Position numbers and translations under genes: made by a program
The notes under the pieces: generated by a model
Database searches by the model: none
What the model saw: only the letters and a program-made list of their open reading frames with translations
What the model was told of the DNA's origin: nothing
DNA from: Bacteroidota bacterium
GTDB taxonomy: Bacteria > Bacteroidota > Bacteroidia > Cytophagales > Spirosomataceae
NCBI GenBank assembly: GCA_020161355.1
Contig: JAIUOF010000003.1
Coordinates: 124,001-188,000 of the forward strand
Length of the DNA: 64,000 nt
Direction of reading: 5' to 3'
In this document: one piece after another, positions 54,824 through 62,804 of the stretch
Layout of the letters: the number at the start of each line of letters is the position of its first letter
Numbering within the stretch: position 1 is the stretch's first letter

Positions 54824-55291
54824 ATGGAGAAAAACAAAATTCCTGAGTTTGTTAAATATCTGATATTCCTCCTCATAGGTATTGGGATAGGCTATTTTAT
54901 AAAGAATAATCACGTTTCGGAAATAAATAATCAGACACAGCAAACTGAAATAAGTATTCAGAAAAATAGTGATAGCAAATCTCAAAATTCAACCCAAAAT
55001 ACAGATTTTGAAACCCAAAAGGATTTTCCAAAATATGTAATTGAAGTTTTAGAATATGTAACAAAATACCAAAAAGCCCCTGATGGGTATGTAGGAGGTA
55101 GAAAATTTAAAAATCTTGAGAAATTATTACCCCAAAAATCAGACAATGGTCAAAGAATAAATTACCAGGAATGGGACGTACATGAGCACATTGACGGCCA
55201 AAACCGAGGGGCTGAAAGGTTGGTTACCGGCGACGATGGCAGTGCCTATTTCACTGAAGACCACTACGATTCGTTTAAAAAAATCAGGTAA
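54824..55291 (+). CDS. Barnase-like ribonuclease with membrane anchor
   Basis: The protein has 155 residues. An N-terminal hydrophobic helix (about 11-26, FLLIGIGIGYF) looks like an anchor rather than a cleavable signal. A low-complexity Gln/Ser/Asn linker (about 30-65) is followed by a barnase/ribonuclease N1-T1-type domain (about 70-155). By alignment with barnase the catalytic Glu is E116 in NYQEWDVH, the Arg pair is R128/R132 in NRGAERLVTG and His is H147 in TEDHYDSF. All are present, so the enzyme should be active and cut RNA at G. A barstar gene follows after 32 bases. A TATTTTTG box at 54794-54801 is a possible promoter. Confidence 0.92.
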   Translation: MEKNKIPEFVKYLIFLLIGIGIGYFIKNNHVSEINNQTQQTEISIQKNSDSKSQNSTQNTDFETQKDFPKYVIEVLEYVTKYQKAPDGYVGGRKFKNLEKLLPQKSDNGQRINYQEWDVHEHIDGQNRGAERLVTGDDGSAYFTEDHYDSFKKIR

Positions 55292-55323
55292 TCTGAAAGC
55301 TTCTATTTAAAACAAGAAATACA

Positions 55324-55731
55324 ATGAATAATTTATCAATAGGTGTTCCGGCAGATTTTCCCGAAGATTTTGGGGTTATAAAAATTGATGCCAACAAAAC
55401 CAAAACCCTCCGTGAATTTTACGAAGTCATGGCCGAAGTCTTTGAATTTCCAGAGTATTTTGGGTTTAATCTAGATTCTTTCGATGAAATGATCAATGAT
55501 TTAAGTTGGATTGAAGATGAAAAACTGGCAGTTTATTTCGAAAATTCGGAATCTTTTCTGATCAACGAACGCAACGAAACCAAAATTATTACCCTGCTCG
55601 ACCTGCTGGATGCAACTTGCGAAGATTGGAAATGGATGGAGGAGGTAGATGAGGAATTACCTAAGAAAAGCCTGCTTTTTGGATTTTCGGCCGGAGAAAG
55701 AATTCAGGACTTATTGAACAAACTTTCCTGA
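55324..55731 (+). CDS. Barstar-type ribonuclease inhibitor
   Basis: The protein has 135 residues with the barstar fold. Its key region FPEYFGFNLDSFDEMINDLS corresponds to the PEYYGENLDALWD stretch of barstar, including the two Asp residues that plug the RNase active site. IDANKTKTLREFYEVMAEVF is the first strand-helix. It should bind and block the barnase-like protein made from the gene 32 bases upstream. It has no signal peptide, so it protects the cytoplasm before export or anchoring of the RNase. It is longer than Bacillus barstar (90) because of N- and C-terminal extensions. Confidence 0.93.
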   Translation: MNNLSIGVPADFPEDFGVIKIDANKTKTLREFYEVMAEVFEFPEYFGFNLDSFDEMINDLSWIEDEKLAVYFENSESFLINERNETKIITLLDLLDATCEDWKWMEEVDEELPKKSLLFGFSAGERIQDLLNKLS

Positions 55732-55805
55732 AAAACGTTTCTAATTGTAAAGATGCCTTCAAAACAGGCACAGACCCAAGGTTTTTCCTTTTGAAATATT
55801 AATAC

Positions 55806-56858
55806 ATGAAATCATATTTTTTGCAGGTAAAGGAGGTAATCAGAGAAACCGAAGATACCGTGACCATCCTTTTTTGGCATCCACTAAGTGAACAAATAAA
55901 ATATTCTGCCGGTCAGTTTCTGACAGTTTCTGTACCTGGTCCTGACGGAAAAAAAGTAAAGAGAAGCTACTCCATGAGCACTTCACCTACAAGCGATACT
56001 GCGGTAGGTATTACGATCAAACGTGTACCCAATGGACTGGTATCCAATTATTTAAATGATCAAATCAAAGCCGGAGATTTTCTGGAAGTGATAGAACCCA
56101 TGGGTAACTTTGTGTTTAACCCGGCCACCTTTTCAGGAAAAAATTTAATTTTAATAGGAGCAGGGAGTGGTATCACACCTTTGATGTCAATTGCTAAAAC
56201 CGCTCTCAAAGCTAATTCCGATACCAAAGTCAGCTTGTTTTATGGAAGCCGAAACGAAAACCAGGTAATTTTCAAAAAAGAATTGGAGGTTTTGGAAAGC
56301 AACTATCAAGGAAGATTTAATGTAACTCATATCATCAGTCAAAGTACCGATACCTGGGTAGGGCTGAAAGGAAGGATACACCAGGCAAATACTATTTTGT
56401 GGCTTAAAGAAATAGATGCAGACTTAAAAAATGACCATATTTATGTTTGTGGCCCTGAAGAGATTATTGAGAACACCCTGAAAATAGCCGAATTGTATGA
56501 TATCCCCAAAGAAAGGATGCATTATGAACGTTTTAATGCACCAGTAAACACGGAATCTGAGAGTGAAACAGGAGATGAGCTGAAAAAACAAACAGTAACT
56601 GTAAAATACGACGGGGAAACGCATGAATTTGTGGTGGAACCACATCAAACCATCTTAGAAGCTGCCCTTGATCTTGATATTGAGCTTCCGTACTCTTGTC
56701 AGGCGGGCATGTGTACGGCATGCCTTGGTAAATGCACCTCAGGAAAAATCAAGATGGATGAAGAAGAAGGATTGACCGAAAAGGAAATAGAACAAGGCTA
56801 TGTACTGACCTGTGTGTCGCACCCCATGACAGAAGGAGTAATTTTAGAGATTGATTAA
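55806..56858 (+). CDS. FAD/NAD(P)-2Fe-2S reductase (PaaE/HMP-like)
   Basis: The protein has 350 residues. Three parts in order: an FAD-binding domain (about 1-105) with RSYSMSTSP; an NAD(P)-binding domain with GAGSGITPLMSI and CGPEEIIE; and a plant-type ferredoxin domain (about 260-350) with PYSCQAGMCTACLGKC plus CVSHP to bind a 2Fe-2S cluster. It transfers electrons from NAD(P)H to an oxygenase or other acceptor. Homology is to the reductase components PaaE and HcaE-like, and the oxygenase is not encoded in the window. It is monocistronic. Confidence 0.93.
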   Translation: MKSYFLQVKEVIRETEDTVTILFWHPLSEQIKYSAGQFLTVSVPGPDGKKVKRSYSMSTSPTSDTAVGITIKRVPNGLVSNYLNDQIKAGDFLEVIEPMGNFVFNPATFSGKNLILIGAGSGITPLMSIAKTALKANSDTKVSLFYGSRNENQVIFKKELEVLESNYQGRFNVTHIISQSTDTWVGLKGRIHQANTILWLKEIDADLKNDHIYVCGPEEIIENTLKIAELYDIPKERMHYERFNAPVNTESESETGDELKKQTVTVKYDGETHEFVVEPHQTILEAALDLDIELPYSCQAGMCTACLGKCTSGKIKMDEEEGLTEKEIEQGYVLTCVSHPMTEGVILEID

Positions 56859-56956
56859 GAAATAATTACAACCTTTTTAAGAAAATTTGTATCTTTATAA
56901 AAAAGTAAAAATTTTCCATCTGAAATTGTGACCAAAGGTTTTTGGGCAAGTCAAAT

Positions 56957-57181
56957 ATGCATTACTATCGAGTGAATAAAATGTTGAAGTCTGTACGACT
57001 TTGGATTTTAGTGTTAATAGCACTTGTTGCCTTTCCGTTCGCGTCTTATTCCAAACAGCCCAAACCGAGAAAGATGAAAAAGATGCCGGACACTGTCAGA
57101 AGAATCAGAACTTTTGACGAACCGGGCACTTTTATTCTGGAGAGTCCATTGCTTTTGAAAAAGAATGTTTTTATTGCATAA
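56957..57181 (+). CDS. Small exported or membrane-anchored protein
   Basis: The protein has 74 residues from ATG 56957 (66 from ATG 56981). A hydrophobic segment (KSVRLWILVLIALVAFPFAS) and a basic stretch (KQPKPRKMKKMPDTVRRIRT) are followed by FDEPGTFILESPLLLKKNVFIA. No known family. The start is uncertain. A Lys/Pro/Arg-rich, possibly secreted short peptide of this kind is easily missed. A terminator follows directly. Confidence 0.55.
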   Translation: MHYYRVNKMLKSVRLWILVLIALVAFPFASYSKQPKPRKMKKMPDTVRRIRTFDEPGTFILESPLLLKKNVFIA

Positions 57182-57196
57182 ATCCCATTGAAACGG

Positions 57197-57223
57197 AAGG
57201 CGGACAACAAGTTCGCCTTTTTT
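57197..57223. terminator. Bidirectional terminator between convergent genes
   Basis: AAGGCGgAC and GTtCGCCTT pair around an AACAA loop (one mismatch), with a T run on the plus strand (57218-57223). It ends the small gene at 56957 and lies at the stop of the M16 gene. Confidence 0.75.
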
Positions 57224-58448
57224 ATTTATAGATCAACAGCGAAAGTACTTCATTATCAAACATTTCATTGGCCAAATCCTGCAAAACTGAAGGGTTAATC
57301 TCATCAATTTCTTTAAAAATCTGTCCTAAGGTTTCTACCTTACCCAGATCGAGAATACTCTTGGCCATCATAAGCATGAAACCCTGATTTGACTCCTCTG
57401 CCATGGCCAGCTGCCCTTTGAGCTGCTCTTTCAGAGTTCTGATCTGAACATCACCCATTTTTCGCTCTTTCAGAATCTCGAGCTCTTTTTTAACTAATTT
57501 CAGAGATTTATTGAGATTTTGCGGGTCAGTACCAAAAAATATCCCAAAAAAACCGGTATCACTAAAACTGGTATAATTGGCGTCAATCTGATATACAAGA
57601 CCATACTTTTCACGAAGCGTAAGATTAAAACGAGAATTCATGCCGGGTCCTCCTAACAAATTAACTAAAGCAAAAAACGGAAGCCTGTTTTTGTGGTGCA
57701 TGGCATAAGCCTGGCGACCTATAGCCACATGTGCCTGGTTATTATTTTTTTCAAGTACCTGATTTTGAGTAAAATATTTTTCAGGGGTAAGCCTGATTCG
57801 TTGAGTGTTTTTAGTCAAAATATCTCCTAAATATTTCTCAGCCATCCTCACGACCTTTTTGGGCTCCAGATTTCCCACTACCGACAGAATAACTTTTTCT
57901 GTATCCAGATTTTCAGAAATAAAATTCAGAAAATCTTCTCTTATAAAACCTTTTACACTTTCCTGAGTACCCAGTATATTAACGCCCAGCTGATGTTGCG
58001 GAAAAACAATGGCGTCAAATTCATCTTGTATGGCATCTTCCGGTGAATCGAGATACATTGACATCTCCTCCAGGATAACCCCACGCTCAACTTCGAGTTG
58101 TTTTTCGGGAAAAATACTATTGAAAGCGATATCAGACAATAAATCAACCGCTTTTTCGAAATGGGTATCTAAAACTGAAGCATAAAAACAAATCTTCTCT
58201 TTGGTAGTGTAAGCATTGAGCTCTCCTCCTACCGCCTCCAGGCTGTTGATAATGTGATAAGCTTTTCGTTTTTGAGTACCTTTAAAGGCCATGTGCTCCC
58301 AAAAATGAGCCAGCCCAGCCTGGTGAGGTTTTTCATCGCGACTGCCAATATCAAGCATGATACCGCAGTGAGCAATTTTAGTATTTGAGACAAATTTATG
58401 GGCGACCCTGATTCCGTTGGGGAGCGTATATAATTGATATTCAGACAT
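57222..58448 (-). CDS. M16 family zinc peptidase
   Basis: The protein has 408 residues from ATG 58448 (the frame opens at 58484, but the usual start is MSEYQLYTLPNGIRVAHKFV). It belongs to the single-domain pitrilysin/processing peptidase family. The inverted zinc motif is HFWEHMAFKG (HxxEH) with the distant Glu in the helix about 75 residues on (EVERGVILEE). The NARFNLTLREKYGLVYQ-type segment (GMNSRFNLTLREKYG) is typical of the C-terminal half. It is likely periplasmic or cytoplasmic peptide degradation; no signal peptide is present. It is monocistronic. Confidence 0.93.
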   Translation of the reverse strand: MSEYQLYTLPNGIRVAHKFVSNTKIAHCGIMLDIGSRDEKPHQAGLAHFWEHMAFKGTQKRKAYHIINSLEAVGGELNAYTTKEKICFYASVLDTHFEKAVDLLSDIAFNSIFPEKQLEVERGVILEEMSMYLDSPEDAIQDEFDAIVFPQHQLGVNILGTQESVKGFIREDFLNFISENLDTEKVILSVVGNLEPKKVVRMAEKYLGDILTKNTQRIRLTPEKYFTQNQVLEKNNNQAHVAIGRQAYAMHHKNRLPFFALVNLLGGPGMNSRFNLTLREKYGLVYQIDANYTSFSDTGFFGIFFGTDPQNLNKSLKLVKKELEILKERKMGDVQIRTLKEQLKGQLAMAEESNQGFMLMMAKSILDLGKVETLGQIFKEIDEINPSVLQDLANEMFDNEVLSLLIYK

Positions 58449-58707
58449 TAATTTCTTTTCCGTAACATTCAAAAAAGTCTGCAAAGCTAATACAATAAAT
58501 GTTAAATAATACTTTAGAATTTAACAAAACGCTCTGCATGAATAATTAAACAAGATTAATTACTAAAAAGTGCTTATATTTTTAGAAGTAAATATCCAAA
58601 ACAGAAGGATATTTAGAATAATGATCTATCAATATTTTTAAATCAGAACTAATTATTTTAAAATCTGGTTTTTACAAACTAATATTGTAACGGAAATAAA
58701 CACATAT

Positions 58708-58863
58708 ATGGCATTGACAATCAAAGGTATTCCAACATTAAAAAGCAAAGAAGCCAGAAATTTTGTTTCAAGAGCTGAGGCTTCGATAGCCAAAAAAGGT
58801 ACCGTGGATTTTAGTAAACAACTGGAATCAACTAAAAGAATTTTAGAAAAAGCCAAATTATAA
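58708..58863 (+). CDS. Small 51-residue protein, putative antitoxin of the GNAT pair
   Basis: Not in the usual ORF calls because it is short. MALTIKGIPTLKSKEARNFV opens a highly charged, Lys/Glu-rich helix-loop-helix (residues 10-51, ending KRILEKAKL). A GNAT acetyltransferase begins 10 bases after its stop. Small basic proteins next to GNAT toxins are typical of toxin-antitoxin units, but this one has no recognised ribbon-helix-helix. Whether it is an antitoxin is an inference from position and size. Confidence 0.6.
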   Translation: MALTIKGIPTLKSKEARNFVSRAEASIAKKGTVDFSKQLESTKRILEKAKL

Positions 58864-58873
58864 ATGCACTGAA

Positions 58874-59473
58874 TTGAACTTTTTAGAAGAATCCTGCACT
58901 TTTTACTCACTCTCTCCAGAATTAATTGAATCCTGCGATCAATTTGATTGTGGTCATTCTGACTTAAATGAATTTTTTCTTAAAGATGCAGAAAATTATG
59001 CCAATCAACTTTTGGGCAAATCCTATTGCTTCATTGATAATAATGATTTAAAATCTATTGTGTGTGCATTCACTATTTCAAACGATAGTATTAAGGCAAG
59101 TTTACTACCCAGAGGTAGAAAAGAAAAAGTAACGAAGCAAATTCCACATGTTAAATCTTCAAAGAATTACCCTGCGGTATTAATAGGAAGGCTTGAGGTC
59201 AGTACAAATTACAAAAATAGGGGAATTGGAAAAAGTCTGATGGATTTTATAAAGTCGTGGTTTATTGATGCTCAAAACAAAACAGGTTGCCGTTTTGTAG
59301 TAGTCGATGCCTATAATGAAGACCTTCCTATTAAATATTACATATCATGTGGCTTTGATTTTTTATTTAGTACCGAAGAACAAGAGAAGCGGTATTCAAA
59401 TATTCAATCTAATGATCCGTTAAAAACCAGATTAATGTTCTTTGATTTAATACTTTTGAAAAATCCATCGTAA
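58874..59473 (+). CDS. GNAT-family N-acetyltransferase, possible toxin
   Basis: The protein has 199 residues, from a TTG at 58874 because no ATG is available in frame. The GNAT core has ILGRLEVSTNYKNRGIGKSLM-type motif A (IGRLEVSTNYKNRGIGKSLM) for acetyl-CoA binding, and the motif B region PIKYYISCGFDFL. The N-terminal SLSPELIESCDQFDCGHSDL is typical of TacT/ElaA-like toxins. It follows a 51-residue basic ORF by 10 bases. If a toxin, it would acetylate aminoacyl-tRNA; if not, it is an ordinary protein or small-molecule acetyltransferase. Confidence 0.72.
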   Translation: MNFLEESCTFYSLSPELIESCDQFDCGHSDLNEFFLKDAENYANQLLGKSYCFIDNNDLKSIVCAFTISNDSIKASLLPRGRKEKVTKQIPHVKSSKNYPAVLIGRLEVSTNYKNRGIGKSLMDFIKSWFIDAQNKTGCRFVVVDAYNEDLPIKYYISCGFDFLFSTEEQEKRYSNIQSNDPLKTRLMFFDLILLKNPS

Positions 59474-59577
59474 AATTTTTAAAACCCAATTTTTCCATTT
59501 TTTCACAAAAAGCTTAAAAATCAAATCTGAAAATCTTATTTTTGGGAAAATTACTTCGAAAAACAAACCCAATAAAA

Positions 59578-60954
59578 GTGCAACCAGAATTATTTGAAAA
59601 TGATTTCTTTGAAAATCTGAGACATACCGAATATGCCAATCTTGAGGAGTCAGGACAAATTTACCTTGATTTTACCGGTGGAAATCTCTATCCAAAAAGT
59701 ATTGTAGAAAAGCATTTTAAATATTTACTGTCAGGAGTTTACGGAAACCCACACTCAACCAACCCCAGCTCCCAGCAATCTACAATTCACGTTGATGAAA
59801 CCAGACAGTCGGTATTGGACTATTTTGGTGCTACTGATGACTATTATTGTGTTTTCACCGCCAATGCATCAGCGGCTTTACAAATTGTGGGCGAATGTTA
59901 TCCCTTCTCTCAGGAGTCGGTTTTTCTGCTCACAGCTGACAACCATAACTCCGTCAATGGAATCAGAGAATATTGCAAGCTCAAAGGAGGGCATTATCAA
60001 TATGTGCAACTCAACTACGAGGACCTGAAAATAAATGCACAAAAACTAGAAGAAGGACTGAATGGCTTTGAAAAAGAAACCAATAAGCTTTTCGCTTTCC
60101 CGGGCCAGTCCAATGTTTCGGGCATAAAACATCCGCTCGAATTAATTGAAAAAGCCCATGAAAAAGGCTGGGACGTACTGCTCGATGCGGCGGCATTTGT
60201 GCCGACATCAAAACTGGACCTGACAAGATACAAACCTGATTATGTGTCTGTTTCATTTTACAAAATCTTTGGATACCCTACGGGACTGGGTTGCTTGTTG
60301 GTAAAAAAAGATAAATTTGCGAAGCTCAAAAAGCCGTGGTTTGCGGGAGGGACAGTAACCTGGGTATCTGTAAATTATGAAAGTTACTTTTTGACCGAAA
60401 ACCATGAAAGATTTGAAAATGGAACGGTAAATTATTTGGATATTCCGGCGATAAAAAATGGACTTGAATTTATTCAAAATATAGGTATTGATAATATTTC
60501 TTCCAGAATAAAGTCGCTAAATGCTTATTTGATTCATCAGTTTGAAAACCTAAAACACAGCAATGGCGAAACTTTATTTAACTTTTTTGGCACAAAAAAC
60601 CCGGAAGAAAAGGGAGGAACTTTCATATTCAATGTAAAAGGAGCTGACGGAAAACAATTTCCGTTTGAGTTGGTAGAGCAAAAAGCCAATGAGCGGTTAA
60701 TTTCGGTCCGAACCGGCTGCTTTTGCAATCCGGGAATCGATGAAGTCAACAGCTGTGTAACTACCGATGAACTGGCCGAATTTTATACCAGTCGCGACCA
60801 TGGAAGTTATCATGACTGGGTTACATTTGTGGGCAAAATCAGAGGTGCCATCAGGCTTTCGGTGGGTATTGCCACCACTCAAAGTGACCTTGACACATTT
60901 TTTGATTTTGTTACCGAAACTTTCAAAGATAAAAACACCCAAGACTTTATCTGA
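59578..60954 (+). CDS. PLP enzyme, aminotransferase class V, Moco-sulfurase-like
   Basis: The protein has 458 residues from GTG 59578; the frame opens at TTG 59542, but a TATTTTTG -7 box at 59537-59544 covers that codon. It has the class V PLP fold: the internal aldimine Lys is in VSVSFYKIFGYPTGLG, characteristic of the molybdenum cofactor sulfurase group. The persulfide Cys is in VRTGCFCNPGIDEVN, and HSTNPSSQQ and IRLSVGI are family blocks. It would desulfurate cysteine and pass the sulfur on. No MOSC domain is attached, unlike eukaryotic sulfurases. Its stop overlaps the next gene. Confidence 0.87.
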   Translation: MQPELFENDFFENLRHTEYANLEESGQIYLDFTGGNLYPKSIVEKHFKYLLSGVYGNPHSTNPSSQQSTIHVDETRQSVLDYFGATDDYYCVFTANASAALQIVGECYPFSQESVFLLTADNHNSVNGIREYCKLKGGHYQYVQLNYEDLKINAQKLEEGLNGFEKETNKLFAFPGQSNVSGIKHPLELIEKAHEKGWDVLLDAAAFVPTSKLDLTRYKPDYVSVSFYKIFGYPTGLGCLLVKKDKFAKLKKPWFAGGTVTWVSVNYESYFLTENHERFENGTVNYLDIPAIKNGLEFIQNIGIDNISSRIKSLNAYLIHQFENLKHSNGETLFNFFGTKNPEEKGGTFIFNVKGADGKQFPFELVEQKANERLISVRTGCFCNPGIDEVNSCVTTDELAEFYTSRDHGSYHDWVTFVGKIRGAIRLSVGIATTQSDLDTFFDFVTETFKDKNTQDFI

Positions 60955-61796
60955 TGATACTCATTGCCGAATCCGGATCTACCAAAACCGACTGGAGACT
61001 GTTGGATGGTCAAAAAGTTGCCCAAACCGAAACCATAGGACTCAATCCTTATTTCGTAGATTCAGATCAGATTGCAGCTGAAATAAAGGCATTTATAAAC
61101 GAAAACAGGTCAAAAAAAATCACCGAAGTGCATTTTTATGGCACTGGAGTAACCGATGAAAGTAAATCGGAAATAGTGAAAACAGGTATCTTAAAGGCAT
61201 TGGGATATCCGTCAGAGGTTTTCACCTATTCTGACGTCATAGCTGCTGCAAGAGCCCTATTTAGAAAAAATGAAGGAATTGCTTGTATATTAGGCACGGG
61301 TTCAAACTCCTGCTTGTGGGATGGCGAAAAAATAAGCTTTCAGATTCCTCCGCTTGGATTTTGGCTCGGTGATGAGGGCAGTGGGGGGCATTTAGGTAAA
61401 CTGCTGATGCTCGACTATCTTCATAAAGAAATGCCTTCAGATATTTTAGAAATATTTGAGCAAAAACATGGGGTACTTACACGGGGTGAAATTTTGACCA
61501 AAGCCTACAAAGAAGATAAACCAAACAAATATTTTGCTTCGTTTTCGGTTTTTTTATCAGAAAACAGAAATAACGAATATTGTATTAATCTGATCAAAAA
61601 TTCATTTAATCAATACCTCGAAAAATACTTATTAAAATATCCTCAATTAAAAGAGCAGTCCATTGGTTTTGTAGGATCTATCGCCTACTATTACCAGGAT
61701 ATTTTAGCCGGAGTCTGTGGCGAAAACGGCGTTACGATTTCTAAAATCATTGAAAAACCTATGGATGAACTTCAAAAATTTCATGAGAAATCCTAG
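60954..61796 (+). CDS. BadF/BadG/BcrA/BcrD-type ATPase, N-acetylglucosamine kinase-like
   Basis: The protein has 280 residues. Its ATG overlaps the stop of the PLP enzyme (TGATG), showing coupling. It belongs to the actin-like ATPase superfamily: ILIAESGSTKTDWRLLDG (phosphate 1), CILGTGSNSCLWDGEKI (phosphate 2), LGFWLGDEGSGGHLGKLLM (active region) and GFVGSIAYYYQDIL (adenosine site). Close relatives are annotated as N-acetylglucosamine kinases, and a sugar kinase role is likely. No sugar transporter is nearby. Confidence 0.87.
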   Translation: MILIAESGSTKTDWRLLDGQKVAQTETIGLNPYFVDSDQIAAEIKAFINENRSKKITEVHFYGTGVTDESKSEIVKTGILKALGYPSEVFTYSDVIAAARALFRKNEGIACILGTGSNSCLWDGEKISFQIPPLGFWLGDEGSGGHLGKLLMLDYLHKEMPSDILEIFEQKHGVLTRGEILTKAYKEDKPNKYFASFSVFLSENRNNEYCINLIKNSFNQYLEKYLLKYPQLKEQSIGFVGSIAYYYQDILAGVCGENGVTISKIIEKPMDELQKFHEKS

Positions 61797-61961
61797 AATA
61801 CCTTTATTGAATAAGTCCTCTTAAGTAACATTTCTCACATCCGGTATTGCGAACTGAAACTTTTTAAATATGAAATAATGTTCATATTTTAGATTTGCAG
61901 GAAATTAAATCTTTAAGCCAAACAAATTAGGTATTTTTGTCTCAATTAAGCTTAAAATAAA

Positions 61962-62345
61962 ATGGGAAAGCTGATTTCAGCATTGACAATGAAATGCCCC
62001 AGATGTGGGGAGGGAGAGTTGTACGACAAAAGTACTTTAATACCGAAAGCGGGGATGTTTTCTATGAACACCCATTGCAGCGAATGTGGTTTGAAATATG
62101 AAAAAGAGATTGGTTTCTTTTATGGAGCCATGTACATTTCATATATGTTGAATATCGCACTTTTTGTAACAGCAACTGTGGGTTACTATCTTTTTTTTGA
62201 AGATAAAGTTGACGGCACCTGGTATATACTGGGTTATCTTTTGCTAACATTCTTGCTGATAAGATGGATTTACCGAATGTCGCGGTCGATTTGGTTGATG
62301 TTTTTTGTAAATTATGATCCTGATAAAAAAGAAATAATTAAATAA
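61962..62345 (+). CDS. DUF983 zinc-ribbon membrane protein
   Basis: The protein has 127 residues. A short zinc ribbon (CPRCGEG near 12-18 and CSECGL near 40) is followed by the invariant [13 protein letters not shown] and two membrane helices (about 57-80 and 88-107). DUF983 proteins are of unknown function. The thioredoxin gene starts 8 bases after its stop, so the two are co-transcribed. Confidence 0.93.
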   Translation: MGKLISALTMKCPRCGEGELYDKSTLIPKAGMFSMNTHCSECGLKYEKEIGFFYGAMYISYMLNIALFVTATVGYYLFFEDKVDGTWYILGYLLLTFLLIRWIYRMSRSIWLMFFVNYDPDKKEIIK

Positions 62346-62353
62346 ATAAAAAG

Positions 62354-62653
62354 ATGACCGGTAATTTTAATGACCTCATAAATTCTGACAAACCAGTTTT
62401 GATTGATTTTTCGGCCGAATGGTGCGGACCGTGTAAAGCTCTGGCTCCAATTTTGAAACAATTGGCAGGTGAAATGGGTGATAAAATCAGAATTGTAAAA
62501 ATTGATACAGACAAAAATCCTTCTTTGTCTCGCAAATACAACATTTCGGGAGTACCGACCATGATGATCTTCAAAAATGGTCAACAAAAGTGGCGTCAAA
62601 GTGGTGTATTGCCCATGCACCAAATCAAGCAAATTGTGAGTAATTTTCTGTAA
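62354..62653 (+). CDS. trxA: Thioredoxin
   Basis: The protein has 99 residues, slightly short. The redox site WCGPC (Cys24, Cys27 in [11 protein letters not shown]), the buried Asp in VLIDFS and the cis-Pro in [12 protein letters not shown] are all present. It is a cytoplasmic disulfide reductant. It lies 8 bases after the DUF983 gene, and a terminator follows at 62671-62703. Confidence 0.95.
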   Translation: MTGNFNDLINSDKPVLIDFSAEWCGPCKALAPILKQLAGEMGDKIRIVKIDTDKNPSLSRKYNISGVPTMMIFKNGQQKWRQSGVLPMHQIKQIVSNFL

Positions 62654-62670
62654 AAAAAAGTTTTAAGCAT

Positions 62671-62703
62671 AAAAGCCGGTTTGTATAAAATCGGCTTTTT
62701 TGT
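62671..62703 (+). terminator. Terminator after thioredoxin
   Basis: AAAAGCCG and CGGCTTTT pair around a 13-base loop with additional pairing, followed by a T run. It lies 17 bases after the trxA stop. Confidence 0.85.
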
Positions 62704-62734
62704 TTATCTACCTCCAAAAATATGTCAATTGACA

Positions 62735-62765
62735 TTTAATATTCATTTTTCAAAGATTATTTTTG
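62735..62765 (+). promoter_or_regulatory. Promoter of the TonB-dependent receptor at 62805
   Basis: TTTA (62735-62738), 19 bases, then TATTTTTG (62758-62765): an exact -7 match with the same spacer as the TPP promoter. It is 39 bases before the ATG. Confidence 0.65.
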
Positions 62766-62804
62766 CCTGAAATAAACCATTAGTTTCCTTAAATAAACCT
62801 CTCT

